64,000 nucleotides of DNA from Mucilaginibacter sp. SMC90 (GCF_022811725.1 NZ_CP094527.1:7502001-7566000), one strand, 5' to 3'. Numbered from the stretch's first letter, positions 7,901 through 17,315 are shown. Notes: generated by a model not told the origin, from the sequence alone. Numbers and translations: made by a program.

Positions 7901-8791
7901 TCATGGCTTTTTCCAAAACAAGCTGCTGTTATTGGTATGGTAAGTTATAACATTATACTTTTTGCCTGTTGATGTTTCAAACCTATCGGCCCTGGGGTCT
8001 TTGCTTCCGGCTGGCAATAGTTCAACATAAGTAAAAACTTTACCCGGAGTTATAGTTTGCGAGTTATACTCGCTAACAACCGGGCATATCATCCGGTACA
8101 GATGCTCGGCCAAAAAGGTATACACATAATCCTGTTTTTTGGTTGGCACGTTATGGTAATTGGCTGTGCTGTTTAAGATGATCGGCCTGCCGTCAATTAT
8201 ACGCTGCCTTACTTCTTCTATACTTAAAAACACGCCTTTCTCATCTTTCATATAAGCGTTTTCCTGCGGATCGATATAGATCCACTTATCAAGCGAATCG
8301 ATATATAGAGCGTTAACCACGTGCCCGCCATGTGCTACAGGATAAGCATCCGAAAAACAAATTACGCTGCGCGATTTAAATCCCATAGCTAAGAATACAT
8401 CATTCATCCCTATCGATAACACGTAACACCCCTGCCCAACTTTATGCGAACGATAAAAGGAGATCACGCTCATTGCATTCAGCGAATCGATATTCAGGGT
8501 ATCCTGGTGCGGCACCTGGTTATGAAACCAGTTTAGTAAACGGATAGCCCTATCTGTTTGAGACCCCTTTCCGGCAACAGAATCCAGGTTAAACGTTTGC
8601 CTAAGGGCGCTTAGCTGAGGATTTGACAGCGATTGGTAAGTAAAATCAGGAAAGGTTTGACGTTCGGTATTATCATACGGCGCGCTTTTGCTTAGTTCTT
8701 TTACATGTGCGAAATCCCTGTAGGATTGTGCTTTAACTTGCACCGCAACTATAAACAGTATGCAGGCAATTATGATTAATTTAACTTTCAT
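7901..8791 (-). CDS. Secreted transglutaminase-like cysteine-protease-fold protein
   Basis: The 296-residue protein begins with a Sec signal peptide (MKVKLIIIACILFIVAVQVKA). Its core carries the transglutaminase-like triad: Cys122 in GQGCYVLS, His157 in HGGHVVNAL and Asp174 in WIYIDPQ. Such proteins act as peptidases or protein cross-linkers in the periplasm; the substrate cannot be predicted. It is divergent from a LytS-type kinase gene, with about 200 bp between them. Confidence 0.7.
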   Translation of the reverse strand: MKVKLIIIACILFIVAVQVKAQSYRDFAHVKELSKSAPYDNTERQTFPDFTYQSLSNPQLSALRQTFNLDSVAGKGSQTDRAIRLLNWFHNQVPHQDTLNIDSLNAMSVISFYRSHKVGQGCYVLSIGMNDVFLAMGFKSRSVICFSDAYPVAHGGHVVNALYIDSLDKWIYIDPQENAYMKDEKGVFLSIEEVRQRIIDGRPIILNSTANYHNVPTKKQDYVYTFLAEHLYRMICPVVSEYNSQTITPGKVFTYVELLPAGSKDPRADRFETSTGKKYNVITYHTNNSSLFWKKP

Positions 8792-8997
8792 TTGTATTTA
8801 AATTGTTGATTTTGAACAAATAAACGCACAAACAACAGCGCTTTTTATATTTTTAGACCTATTGCGAATTATGCACCGTCAACACGGCTTACAATGCGTT
8901 GAACTAATTTTACGGCAACTAATTGTCTGTTGAAGGGCTTTGATCCGGCGTTGGCAAAAAAATTAGCCTTACAAATAAAAAATCAGCATTTTCAACC

Positions 8998-10050
8998 ATG
9001 CCGGTATTTAAAAACATTCATTACAGGGACATTATAAGGCATTGCTTATTTTGGCTTGCGTATATCCTGTACCAGGCGGTAACCTATAAATGGAACAATG
9101 TAGATGAGCTTGGCTTTCAGCTGCCTCCGCAAATCATTGGCGTTACCGTTCCGATAACTATAATTATTACCTACATAAATTTGCTGGTGGTAATGCCATG
9201 GTTATATAGCAAACGCAGGTATGTTTTATACGGGATATTTTTTTTATTGATGATATCTGCCGGAGGCTTATTGACAAGGCTGCTCACTCATCTTTTTGTG
9301 TTGCCGTGGGAGCAGGTACATGACCCGGCCAGATATAAACAGGAAATAAAAACATTTTGGATTCCTATACGAATAGCGCGCCTGTCGTTTGAAATGGGAA
9401 CTATACTTACCATCACCATGGTGCTCCAATTAATGAAGGATAACATACTGCGTGAAAAACATTTGCGCCAAATAGAAAAAGAAAAATTTACGGCCGAGCT
9501 TAATTTATTAAAGGCCCAGATCAACCCGCATTTTTTGTTTAATACATTTAACAGCCTCTACGCGCTTACGCTTAACAAATCAGATATGGCGCCCGGGCTG
9601 GTACTTCGCTTATCACAATTGATGCACTATATGCTCTATTCAACGGCAGGTGATGAGGTATCCCTTAATAACGAGATCAATTATTTAAAAGACTACATCA
9701 GCATTGAGCAAACCCGCTTTGCCGATAGGGTTGATATTTCATTTCAATGCTCCGGCGTGGGTGCCGATGTAAAGATCGCCCCGCTCCTGCTTTTGCCATT
9801 TGTCGAAAATGCGTTTAAGCATGGTATTGAAGAAGGGTCTGGCTGGATAACCATTAACCTCAATTATTTAAATGGCCATTTGTTTTTCAAAGTAGAAAAT
9901 AGTTACACAGGGAAAGCAGTACCCTCAAAACCGGGAATAGGCTTAACCAATGTAAAAAAAAGGCTCGAACTGCTGTATCCCGGCAGATACAGCTTAAACC
10001 TCACAAAAAACGATGAATCATTTGAAGCAGAACTTAAATTAGGCTTATGA
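8998..10050 (+). CDS. LytS-family sensor histidine kinase
   Basis: This 350-residue protein has about four transmembrane helices (roughly 13-30, 47-68, 75-100, 124-147), a short linker and a His_kinase domain. The phospho-acceptor is His178 in QINPHFLFNTFNSL. The ATPase domain shows LLLLPFVENAFKHGI (N box) and KPGIGLTNVKKRLELLYPG (G box). There is no separate periplasmic sensor, so the signal is probably membrane-borne. The stop overlaps the start of the LytTR regulator by 4 bases. Confidence 0.92.
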   Translation: MPVFKNIHYRDIIRHCLFWLAYILYQAVTYKWNNVDELGFQLPPQIIGVTVPITIIITYINLLVVMPWLYSKRRYVLYGIFFLLMISAGGLLTRLLTHLFVLPWEQVHDPARYKQEIKTFWIPIRIARLSFEMGTILTITMVLQLMKDNILREKHLRQIEKEKFTAELNLLKAQINPHFLFNTFNSLYALTLNKSDMAPGLVLRLSQLMHYMLYSTAGDEVSLNNEINYLKDYISIEQTRFADRVDISFQCSGVGADVKIAPLLLLPFVENAFKHGIEEGSGWITINLNYLNGHLFFKVENSYTGKAVPSKPGIGLTNVKKRLELLYPGRYSLNLTKNDESFEAELKLGL

Positions 10051-10772
10051 AAATAATAAACTGCATAGTTGCCGATGATGAAGAACTTGCCCGCAGTATT
10101 ATTGAGCGCTACATTGCTCAATTACCACAGCTTAGGTTGGTAGCGTCATGCTCAAACGGAGCGGAAACTTTTACTGCATTAAAAAACAGCAAAGCCGATC
10201 TGCTTTTTCTTGATATAAAAATGCCGCAGTTAAGCGGTCTTGAACTTTTGCGTTCGGTAAAAAACCCTCCCCCTGTAATTTTAACTACTGCATTTCGCGA
10301 ATTTGCGCTTGAAAGCTTTGAACTTAATGTTATTGATTATTTATTAAAACCTATTCCGTTTGACCGCTTTTTAAAAGCCATTGAGAAATACGAAAGCCTG
10401 ACCAATCCTCCCGGCCTTAACGAACCACAAAAAGACGACCTAACCGATGATATAAAAGAGGCGTTTATTTATATAAAAGCCGATAAAAAAATGGTAAGAG
10501 TACTATTAAAAGATATTCTGTTTATTGAAGGGCTAAAAGATTATGTGCAGGTACACACAGCTGATAAAAGAATAATCACCTACCAAACCCTCAATTATTT
10601 TGAAGAGAAGCTACCACTCGGCCATTTCATGCGTGTGCACCGGTCATATATTATTTCGCTCAATCACATCCAATCTTATTCGGCAAGTGAAATCGAAATA
10701 AGCAGTCGATTGGTTCCTATTGGCAGCACATATGCAAGATCGGTGTTAAAGCAACTTGGCTCCGAAAATTGA
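10047..10772 (+). CDS. LytTR-family response regulator
   Basis: The 241-residue regulator has a receiver domain with acidic pocket D10/D11 and phospho-acceptor Asp56 in LLFLDIKMP, Thr in ILTTAF and Lys in YLLKPI. The C-terminal LytTR DNA-binding domain (about residues 140-240) includes FIYIKADKKMVRVLLKDI and FMRVHRSYIISLNHI. It overlaps the kinase by ATGA and forms a two-gene operon closed by a terminator. Confidence 0.93.
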   Translation: MKIINCIVADDEELARSIIERYIAQLPQLRLVASCSNGAETFTALKNSKADLLFLDIKMPQLSGLELLRSVKNPPPVILTTAFREFALESFELNVIDYLLKPIPFDRFLKAIEKYESLTNPPGLNEPQKDDLTDDIKEAFIYIKADKKMVRVLLKDILFIEGLKDYVQVHTADKRIITYQTLNYFEEKLPLGHFMRVHRSYIISLNHIQSYSASEIEISSRLVPIGSTYARSVLKQLGSEN

Positions 10773-10785
10773 TATAAAAAAAAGA

Positions 10786-10807
10786 GGCTGTCTTTTCGGA
10801 GACAGCC
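10786..10807. terminator. Bidirectional terminator between lytTR and katA
   Basis: GGCTGTC (10786-10792) pairs with GACAGCC (10801-10807) around an 8-nt loop, with an A-rich run before and T-rich sequence after. The flanking genes are convergent. Confidence 0.75.
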
Positions 10808-10832
10808 ATTCTTTCATTTAAAGTTACAGGGG

Positions 10833-12332
10833 TTAAACAGATTGAGGCATTTGCTTCATGGTTTCGGCCAGGTCAAGCTCGAGGCCTTTTGCAACCGCCA
10901 TACCTAAGTTGATATCCGCCCTAAACCAATGGCAAAGCTGGCGATTAACAATCGTTTCTTTTTTGGGACCTTCAATACCGCTCATTGAGTTTACGATATT
11001 TGCAACAAGATCCTTTTTTTGCTGCGCATCCATCAGCCGGTACAGATTTCCGGGCTGAGTATAGTGGTCATTTTCGCCCTCTGCATTACGGTCATACCAA
11101 TCACCTACCGGGCTGCCAAAATCCCAGGCTGGCTCCTTATAGCTTTGATCTATTTCGATATCGTCAAAACTATTAGGGAAATAGTTAGGATTTGATCCGC
11201 CGTTACCATTAACAGCCATCTGGCCATCGCGCTGATAATTGCTTACCAGGTAGGGGCACTTATTTACCGGAATCTGTTCGTAGTTGCCCCCTAAGCGGTA
11301 ACGGTGAGCATCCGGGTAGGAAAGGATACGGCCTTGCAGCATTTTATCTGGCGAATAGCCTACACCATCAATAACGTGCGCCGGTGCAAATGCAGCCTGC
11401 TCCACATGTGCAAAATAATTATCGGGGTTTTCATTTAATTCCAGCACACCTACGTCAATCAACGGATAATCGGCATGCGGCCAAACTTTAGTTAAATCAA
11501 ACGGATTGATATGGTATGTTTTGGCATCGGCCTCGGGCATCACCTGGATCTTAAGCTCCCATTTTGGAAAATCGCCGTTATCAATAGCAGTAAGCAAGTC
11601 ATGCTGCGCAAAATCCGGATTTTTACTGCGCATTTCGCCAGCTTCGGCATCCGTAAAGTTTTTAATACCCTGCTGGGTTTTAAAGTGAAATTTAACCCAA
11701 AACCTTTCGTTTTTGGCGTTAATGAACGAGAATGTGTGGCTGCCAAAACCATCCATATGGCGATAGCCATAAGGTGTGCCACGGTCGCTCATTAAAATGG
11801 TTACCTGGTGCAAACTTTCCGGATTAAGCGACCAAAAGTCCCACATCATGGTTGCACTTTTGCAGTTGGTATATGGATCGCGCTTTTGGGTATGAATAAA
11901 GTCACCAAATTTTTTAGGATCTTTTATAAAAAACACCGGAGTATTGTTACCTACCAGGTCCCAGTTACCATCTTCAGTGTAAAACTTAATGGCAAAACCG
12001 CGTGGGTCGCGCTCTGTATCAGCCGAGCCTTTTTCGCCGCCTACTGTTGAAAAGCGCAGGAATAATTTGGTTTGCTTGCCTACGGTATTAAAAATTTTAG
12101 CGCGGGTATATTTTGAAATATCGTGCGTAACTGTAAACGTACCATAAGCACCGGAGCCTTTTGCATGAACCACGCGTTCCGGTATCCTTTCACGGTTAAA
12201 ATGGGCCATCTTTTCATGCAGGATATAATCCTGAAGCAGGATTGGCCCGCGTGGGCCAGCAGTCATCGAGTTTTCATCTTCAACGTAGGGCCTGCCCGAT
12301 GCAGTGGTTAGTTTCTTTTTATTTGTTTCCAT
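10833..12332 (-). CDS. katA: Monofunctional heme catalase
   Basis: This clade-3-like small-subunit catalase (499 aa) converts hydrogen peroxide to water and oxygen. The distal His56 lies in RVVHAKGSGAYGTF, the catalytic Asn in WDLVGNNTPVFF (129-130), and the proximal heme Tyr in RILSYPDAHRYRLGGNY. I start at ATG 12332 (METNKKK); a longer frame needs a TTG at 12356. There is no signal peptide, so it is cytoplasmic. It is divergent from oxyR with a 93-bp shared control region. Confidence 0.97.
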   Translation of the reverse strand: METNKKKLTTASGRPYVEDENSMTAGPRGPILLQDYILHEKMAHFNRERIPERVVHAKGSGAYGTFTVTHDISKYTRAKIFNTVGKQTKLFLRFSTVGGEKGSADTERDPRGFAIKFYTEDGNWDLVGNNTPVFFIKDPKKFGDFIHTQKRDPYTNCKSATMMWDFWSLNPESLHQVTILMSDRGTPYGYRHMDGFGSHTFSFINAKNERFWVKFHFKTQQGIKNFTDAEAGEMRSKNPDFAQHDLLTAIDNGDFPKWELKIQVMPEADAKTYHINPFDLTKVWPHADYPLIDVGVLELNENPDNYFAHVEQAAFAPAHVIDGVGYSPDKMLQGRILSYPDAHRYRLGGNYEQIPVNKCPYLVSNYQRDGQMAVNGNGGSNPNYFPNSFDDIEIDQSYKEPAWDFGSPVGDWYDRNAEGENDHYTQPGNLYRLMDAQQKKDLVANIVNSMSGIEGPKKETIVNRQLCHWFRADINLGMAVAKGLELDLAETMKQMPQSV

Positions 12333-12375
12333 AATTAGTTGCGTTTGATAATTCAAACCTCACGAAAATATTTCA

Positions 12376-12420
12376 ATAGAAAAAATCAATATTTATTATC
12401 TTCGCATAGCATTTATCTAT
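12376..12420. promoter_or_regulatory. OxyR-type binding sites between katA and oxyR
   Basis: ATAG-N7-CTAT at 12406-12420 is an exact half of the OxyR consensus. ATAG-N7-CAAT at 12376-12390 matches at 7 of 8 positions. Their centres are 30 bp apart, about three helical turns. The proximal site ends 5 bp before the oxyR ATG and overlaps its likely transcription start (a TATCTTCG -7-like box is at 12397-12404), which fits autorepression plus katA activation. Confidence 0.55.
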
Positions 12421-12425
12421 ATTAC

Positions 12426-13361
12426 ATGACTATTACACAATTGGAGTATATTGTGGCTGTTGATACCTATCGCAGCTTTGTTTTTGCCGCCGAAAAATGT
12501 TTTGTTACACAGCCAACCCTGAGTATGCAGGTGCAAAAGCTGGAGGATACCCTTGGCGTTAAGATCTTTGACCGCAGCAAACAACCTGTAGTACCTACCG
12601 AAATAGGCATCGAAATAATTAGCCAGGCCCGTATCATGTTATCCGAAAGCGAAAAGATCAAAGAGATCATTTCCGACAGGCAAAAGGAACTTTCGGGCGA
12701 GTTGCGGGTGGGCATCATCCCTACCGTATCTCCATATATACTACCCAAAATCATTCATGGCTTTATTGAAAAATATCCGCAGGTAAAACTGATTGTATGG
12801 GAGCAAACCACAGAAGAGATTATCCAACAGTTAAAGCTGGGAATGCTTGATTGCGGAATACTATCTACCCCGCTGCATGAAAGTAACCTTACCGAAATAC
12901 CTGTATTTTACGAAAACTTTGTAGCCTACGTATCAAAAAACAGCAAACTTTCAAAAAAGAAAAACATCGTTCCGGATGATATAGATATGGAAGAGATCTG
13001 GATCCTGAATGAGGGCCATTGCATGCGTGAGCAGGTTTTAAACATTTGCCAAAGGCGAAAATCAACCCGCGGCTTTCAGCACTTTGAATACAATACAGGC
13101 AGCGTTGAGACGCTAAAACGTATGGTAGATCAAAACAACGGTGCTACCATCCTACCCGAACTGGCCCTGTCTGAATTGAGCGAAAAGCAACTGGATAAAG
13201 TGCGCTATTTTAAATCGCCGGAGCCTGCCCGCGAAGTAAGCATCGTAATACAGCGTAACTTTTTAAAACGCCGCATGATTGAGGCACTGAAAGCCGAGAT
13301 CCTGGAGTTTGTGCCAAAACGCATGAAGAGTAAAAAGAAAAAAGAAGTAATGGATATTTAG
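12426..13361 (+). CDS. oxyR: Hydrogen peroxide-responsive regulator OxyR
   Basis: This LysR-family regulator (311 aa from ATG 12426) has an N-terminal winged HTH (residues 1-60, with VTQPTLSMQVQKLEDTLG) and a periplasmic-binding-like effector domain. Cys199 in NEGHCMREQ and Cys208 in LNICQ fall at the same numbers as the redox pair of E. coli OxyR, so this is a true peroxide sensor rather than a generic LysR. An upstream TTG/ATG-less extension is possible in frame but would precede the HTH without homology. It is divergent from katA and followed by a hairpin. Confidence 0.95.
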   Translation: MTITQLEYIVAVDTYRSFVFAAEKCFVTQPTLSMQVQKLEDTLGVKIFDRSKQPVVPTEIGIEIISQARIMLSESEKIKEIISDRQKELSGELRVGIIPTVSPYILPKIIHGFIEKYPQVKLIVWEQTTEEIIQQLKLGMLDCGILSTPLHESNLTEIPVFYENFVAYVSKNSKLSKKKNIVPDDIDMEEIWILNEGHCMREQVLNICQRRKSTRGFQHFEYNTGSVETLKRMVDQNNGATILPELALSELSEKQLDKVRYFKSPEPAREVSIVIQRNFLKRRMIEALKAEILEFVPKRMKSKKKKEVMDI

Positions 13362-13442
13362 GCATTTGCCCTCCCTGGCAGCCTTGTGATTAACTCTTTG
13401 TATGTTGTCTTTAATATTGTACCGACAACACGAATACCCCGT

Positions 13443-13472
13443 ATAGCTTTAACTAAAGTCAGTTAAAGCTAT
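13443..13472 (+). terminator. Terminator of oxyR
   Basis: ATAGCTTTAACT (13443-13454) and AGTTAAAGCTAT (13461-13472) form a perfect 12-bp stem with a 6-nt loop followed by TTTCCTTTC. Confidence 0.7.
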
Positions 13473-13513
13473 TTTCCTTTCTAAATAACTGTTAATCAAA
13501 CACAAAATCATCT

Positions 13514-13596
13514 TTATTTAGATTTATTATAAATAATTTGCATTGTAACACTCACGTGACTATTTTTGCGCAATTATTTATAATTAGTCTAAATAA
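13514..13596 (+). promoter_or_regulatory. Siderophore receptor promoter bracketed by twin 23-bp palindromes
   Basis: Site 1 (13514-13536) and site 2 (13574-13596) both read TTATTTA-N9-TAAATAA. Together they also form a 26-bp inverted repeat with only two mismatches. Between them lies a good Bacteroidota promoter: -33 TTTG at 13537-13540, a 20-bp spacer, and -7 TATTTTTG at 13561-13568. Site 1 abuts the -33 box and site 2 covers the predicted start of transcription near 13575. The layout suggests repression, probably iron-dependent given the gene controlled. The regulator (Fur- or DtxR-like) is inferred. Confidence 0.7.
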
Positions 13597-13642
13597 AATG
13601 GATCGACCCCAACCCATATCAATCACATTAACCCCAAACAAG

Positions 13643-16081
13643 ATGTTAAAACCTTTACACACGTTCGGCAAATTACCATTCCTTTTATTGTGGCTGGTTA
13701 TGCTGCTGATTAATAGCGGCCCGGCATTCGCTGATGTTAAGCCCGGTACAATAACCGGTACAATTACAACAGCCGATGGCCAAACTGTTCCTGGTGTTAC
13801 CGTAAGCCTCAAAGGAGGTGATATAGCTATGACCACGGTTACCAACGAAAGCGGAAGGTTCACCTTCAATAAAGTAAAACCGGGCAGCTATGCCATCAAA
13901 GCAACGTTTGTTGGTTTGGGCGCTGAAGAAAAGACAGTTGAACTTGCCGATGGGCAACGCGCTACCGTAAACTTTATGCTGCGCGAAAACGCCAACCAGC
14001 TTGGTGAAGTTTTAATTTCGGGCCGCAAACAAAAATATAAGATAGATGCCCCATCGCCAAGCTTAAGGCTAAATGAGCCATTATTGCAGGTTTCACAAAA
14101 TATCCAGGTGGTTACATCAAAAGTACTGGCAGATCAGCAGGTGATCAGCATGAGCGATGGTTTGATCCGTAACGTAAGCGGTGCTGTAAGATTAGAGCAT
14201 TGGGGTGATATGTATACCAATATCACTATGCGCGGTTCACAGATCCAGGCTTTCAGGAACGGCTTTAACGTAGTTAGCTCATACTGGGGTCCGCTTACTG
14301 AGGATATGAGCTTTGTAGATCATATAGAATTTGTAAAAGGCCCTGCCGGCTTTATGTTAAGCAACGGCGACCCAAGCGGTTTATACAATGTTGTTACCAA
14401 AAAGCCTACCGGCGAAACCAAAGGCGAGATCAGCTTTACCACAGGCAGCTTTAATTTAAACCGTGCAACGCTTGACCTTGACGGTAAATTAAGCAAGGAT
14501 GGAAAATTCCTGTATCGTTTGGACTTATCTGCACAAAACAAAAACTCGTTCCGTGCTAATGAGTTTAATGATCGTTATGTTATTGCCCCCGTGGTGTCGT
14601 ACCAGATTGACGATAAAACCAAACTTACAGCCGAATACGTTTATCAGCGTGCACATATGTCTGACGTTGGTTCATATTATGTATTTAGTCCAAAAGGTTA
14701 TGGTGTGCTGCCACAAAATTTTTCGCAGCTACCGGCAGGTTTGCCCGCTACTAATATCAACGACCACAGCTTTACGCTTAACCTTACACACCAGTTAAGC
14801 GACAACTGGAAACTGACCGTTCAAGCTGCCCGATACAATTATTCACAATTGGGCACCTCTATGTGGGCCGATTCTGTAAATGCTGATGGTTCTTATTATC
14901 GTAACGCCGGCATATGGGAAGCCAAAAGTAACATGTCATTAGCTCAGGCATTTTTAAATGGCAAAGTAACTACCGGTAGTGTTGTACATAATATTTTGGC
15001 AGGTGTTGATATGGGCAATAAAAAATACGTTGCCGATTATAATCAAACGGCATCCCTTGATACTGGTTCAGCACCATTTAACCCTTACCAGGCAGGTGTG
15101 CCTACACGCGATAATCCATCTAACGGTTATCCTACTTTTGATCGCTCGTTGAACCTGGAAGCACGCGCAGCCGCGGGATTTGGCCTGATCAATACAAGTT
15201 ATTCCAGCTTATACTTACAGGATGAGCTTGGCTTTTTTGATAATAAGGTGAGATTAACACTTGCAGGTCGTTATACATACGTGCAAATGTCAGATTTTAA
15301 CACACCGGAAGAAGCGAAACATTTCACCCCGCGTATTGGTTTGAGCGTATCTATTGATGACAATACTTCAGTTTATGGCTTACGCGACCAAACATTTTTG
15401 CCGCAGGCAGGTAAGGTTTCGGTTGGTAAATTACAACCGCTAACAGGTACCAATACCGAGTTTGGTATTAAAAGGGACTGGGCCGGCGGCAAATGGAATA
15501 CTACGCTTTCGGTGTACCGCATACTAAGAAATAACGAATTAACTACCGACCCTAATGCTGCTCCTAATTCAGGGTTAAGCATCATATTTGGTCAGAAAAA
15601 ATCACAGGGTTTAGAGTTTGACCTTCGTGGAGAAATTGCACCAGGTTTAAACCTTACTGCAAATTATGCTTATACCGATTCGAAGGTAAGCAAGGTAAAT
15701 CCTGACCTGGCTGCATCTCCGGATAATACTATTAAAGTAGGCGACGTGGTTCCCGGTTATGTAAAGCATGTTGCTAACGCCTGGTTAAGCTACAAATTAA
15801 ATAGCGGTGTGCTAAAAGGAACCGGTGTATCTCTGGGCGGAACTTATTATGGAGGCCGTCAAACAGATACCTGGAGTGTTGGCCTTGAAAAATTACCAAA
15901 CTATTTTAAAATGGATGGTGGCTTATTTTGGGAAGGCTCAAAAATGCGGATCACCGGTAACGTATTTAATGTTCTAAATAAATACACTTACAGTGGTTCG
16001 TACTATTCATATCTAAATGCTTACTATTGGCAGGCAGATGCACCGCGTAACTATCGTTTAAGTATTGCTTACCGATTTTAA
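13643..16081 (+). CDS. TonB-dependent siderophore receptor with carboxypeptidase-regulatory N-domain
   Basis: From ATG 13643 the protein has 812 residues. It begins with a signal peptide (about 1-30, ending PAFA), then a CarboxypepD_reg-like beta domain (about 35-110, GTITGTITTADGQTVPG), a plug domain (about 150-250, with IRNVSGAVR and FVKGPAGFMLSNGDPSG) and a 22-strand barrel ending in the aromatic residue F (YRLSIAYRF). The plug motifs are those of ferric siderophore receptors. An earlier ATG at 13598 lies 2 bp after operator site 2 and would put 15 residues before the signal peptide. A PepSY protein follows after 3 bp. Confidence 0.92.
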   Translation: MLKPLHTFGKLPFLLLWLVMLLINSGPAFADVKPGTITGTITTADGQTVPGVTVSLKGGDIAMTTVTNESGRFTFNKVKPGSYAIKATFVGLGAEEKTVELADGQRATVNFMLRENANQLGEVLISGRKQKYKIDAPSPSLRLNEPLLQVSQNIQVVTSKVLADQQVISMSDGLIRNVSGAVRLEHWGDMYTNITMRGSQIQAFRNGFNVVSSYWGPLTEDMSFVDHIEFVKGPAGFMLSNGDPSGLYNVVTKKPTGETKGEISFTTGSFNLNRATLDLDGKLSKDGKFLYRLDLSAQNKNSFRANEFNDRYVIAPVVSYQIDDKTKLTAEYVYQRAHMSDVGSYYVFSPKGYGVLPQNFSQLPAGLPATNINDHSFTLNLTHQLSDNWKLTVQAARYNYSQLGTSMWADSVNADGSYYRNAGIWEAKSNMSLAQAFLNGKVTTGSVVHNILAGVDMGNKKYVADYNQTASLDTGSAPFNPYQAGVPTRDNPSNGYPTFDRSLNLEARAAAGFGLINTSYSSLYLQDELGFFDNKVRLTLAGRYTYVQMSDFNTPEEAKHFTPRIGLSVSIDDNTSVYGLRDQTFLPQAGKVSVGKLQPLTGTNTEFGIKRDWAGGKWNTTLSVYRILRNNELTTDPNAAPNSGLSIIFGQKKSQGLEFDLRGEIAPGLNLTANYAYTDSKVSKVNPDLAASPDNTIKVGDVVPGYVKHVANAWLSYKLNSGVLKGTGVSLGGTYYGGRQTDTWSVGLEKLPNYFKMDGGLFWEGSKMRITGNVFNVLNKYTYSGSYYSYLNAYYWQADAPRNYRLSIAYRF

Positions 16082-16084
16082 TGA

Positions 16085-17254
16085 ATGACGCGTTTTAAGA
16101 AAACCATATTATTTATACATCGCTGGCTCGGATTTATATCCGGGCTTGTGGTGTTTATAGTAAGTATCACAGGCTGCATTTTTTGCTTTCAGGATGAGAT
16201 CCAGGATGCCGTATACGGTTATCGTAAGGTTGAGGTACAAAACAAGCCATACATCGCCCCATCAATACTTAAGGCAGAAGCACTTAAAGATTATAAAGGT
16301 GCAACCGCCAGTTATATCTATTATTACGGTGTCGACCGCCCGGCAGGTGTGCTGGTAAGCGACCCGACGAAAGGCCTGCAGTACGTTTATATGAACCCGT
16401 ACACCGGCAAAATCACCCATACTGAAAGCCCTACCACAAACTTCTTCATCATTGTTGAATATATCCACCTGTACCTATTGCTTCCAGCCGATATTGGCGG
16501 TATGGTTGTTGGCATTTCGGTAATTGTTTTTGTGATACTGATGATCACCGGCATTGTGCTTTGGTGGCCCAAACGTAAAACCGACCGTAAACGCAGCCTT
16601 ACCATTAAGTGGAACGGGCGCTGGCGCAGGGTGAATTATGATTTGCATAACGTACTGGGTTTTTACGCCACCAGTGTTGCCATCATTTTAGCAATAACAG
16701 GCCTTTCCATCGCTTTCGATTGGATGCGCGAAGGTATCTATACCACCGCTAACCTTGGCAAAGCACACCCCGAAGAAAAGGTTGTTTTCAAATCAGATTC
16801 ATTACTAAACGGTAAAACAGATACTACCCAGGTTATCAACAAAACCTTCCTGGCAGCAAAAGCAGCTTCGCCGAAGGCCGAAATGTTTCTGATTTATGAT
16901 GACGCCGCAAAAGCAGGAGCAATAGGTATAACCGCTTACGCGCAGGCCCTCCACTACTACGAAAGTGATAGCTACACCTTTGATAAATACACAGGCAAAC
17001 TCCTGAACCGCACCACTCACGATCAAAAAAGTGCTGGCATGAAGATGAATGAGATGAACTATGATATTCACGTAGGCCAGATAATAGGGCTTCCGGGAAA
17101 GATCATCGCATTTTTAGCCAGCCTGATTTGTGCCAGTTTGCCAATCACAGGTTTTATTATCTGGCTCGGCAAACGCAAAAAAACCAAATCAAAAAAGGTA
17201 AAATCAGTGGTACACAGAAGGACGGTAAGGCAACATTTACCGGCTGACCGTTGA
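16085..17254 (+). CDS. PepSY-associated transmembrane protein (iron-uptake reductase type)
   Basis: This 389-residue inner-membrane protein has the PepSY_TM layout: an N-terminal helix with the FIHRWLGFISG motif (His12), a periplasmic PepSY-like region, paired helices (about 130-165, VVGISVIVFVILMITGIVLWW), a further helix near 200, a second periplasmic region and a C-terminal helix (LASLICASLPITGFIIW). Genes of this kind commonly follow siderophore receptors and are thought to reduce ferric siderophores. The three-base gap to the receptor indicates cotranscription and shared iron control. Confidence 0.88.
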   Translation: MTRFKKTILFIHRWLGFISGLVVFIVSITGCIFCFQDEIQDAVYGYRKVEVQNKPYIAPSILKAEALKDYKGATASYIYYYGVDRPAGVLVSDPTKGLQYVYMNPYTGKITHTESPTTNFFIIVEYIHLYLLLPADIGGMVVGISVIVFVILMITGIVLWWPKRKTDRKRSLTIKWNGRWRRVNYDLHNVLGFYATSVAIILAITGLSIAFDWMREGIYTTANLGKAHPEEKVVFKSDSLLNGKTDTTQVINKTFLAAKAASPKAEMFLIYDDAAKAGAIGITAYAQALHYYESDSYTFDKYTGKLLNRTTHDQKSAGMKMNEMNYDIHVGQIIGLPGKIIAFLASLICASLPITGFIIWLGKRKKTKSKKVKSVVHRRTVRQHLPADR

Positions 17255-17301
17255 TTTTTTTGATTACATTGATTTCGTTGATTACCGGCTGCCCGCTACT
17301 C

Positions 17302-17315
17302 CCCCTTTAGGGGGC
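17302..17315. terminator. Short C5/G5 hairpin at the 3' end of the reductase gene
   Basis: CCCCC-TTTA-GGGGG lies over the stop codon of the minus-strand reductase gene and faces the PepSY gene. It may act as a terminator or be a remnant palindrome; there is no clear T run. Confidence 0.35.

Noticed and set aside
12333..12356. Upstream TTG start for catalase
   Set aside because: It would add only MNYQTQLI before the standard METNKKK start and would enter the OxyR site region.
12339..12425. Longer N-terminus for OxyR
   Set aside because: The HTH begins right after ATG 12426, and the numbering of the redox cysteines (199, 208) matches E. coli only with that start.
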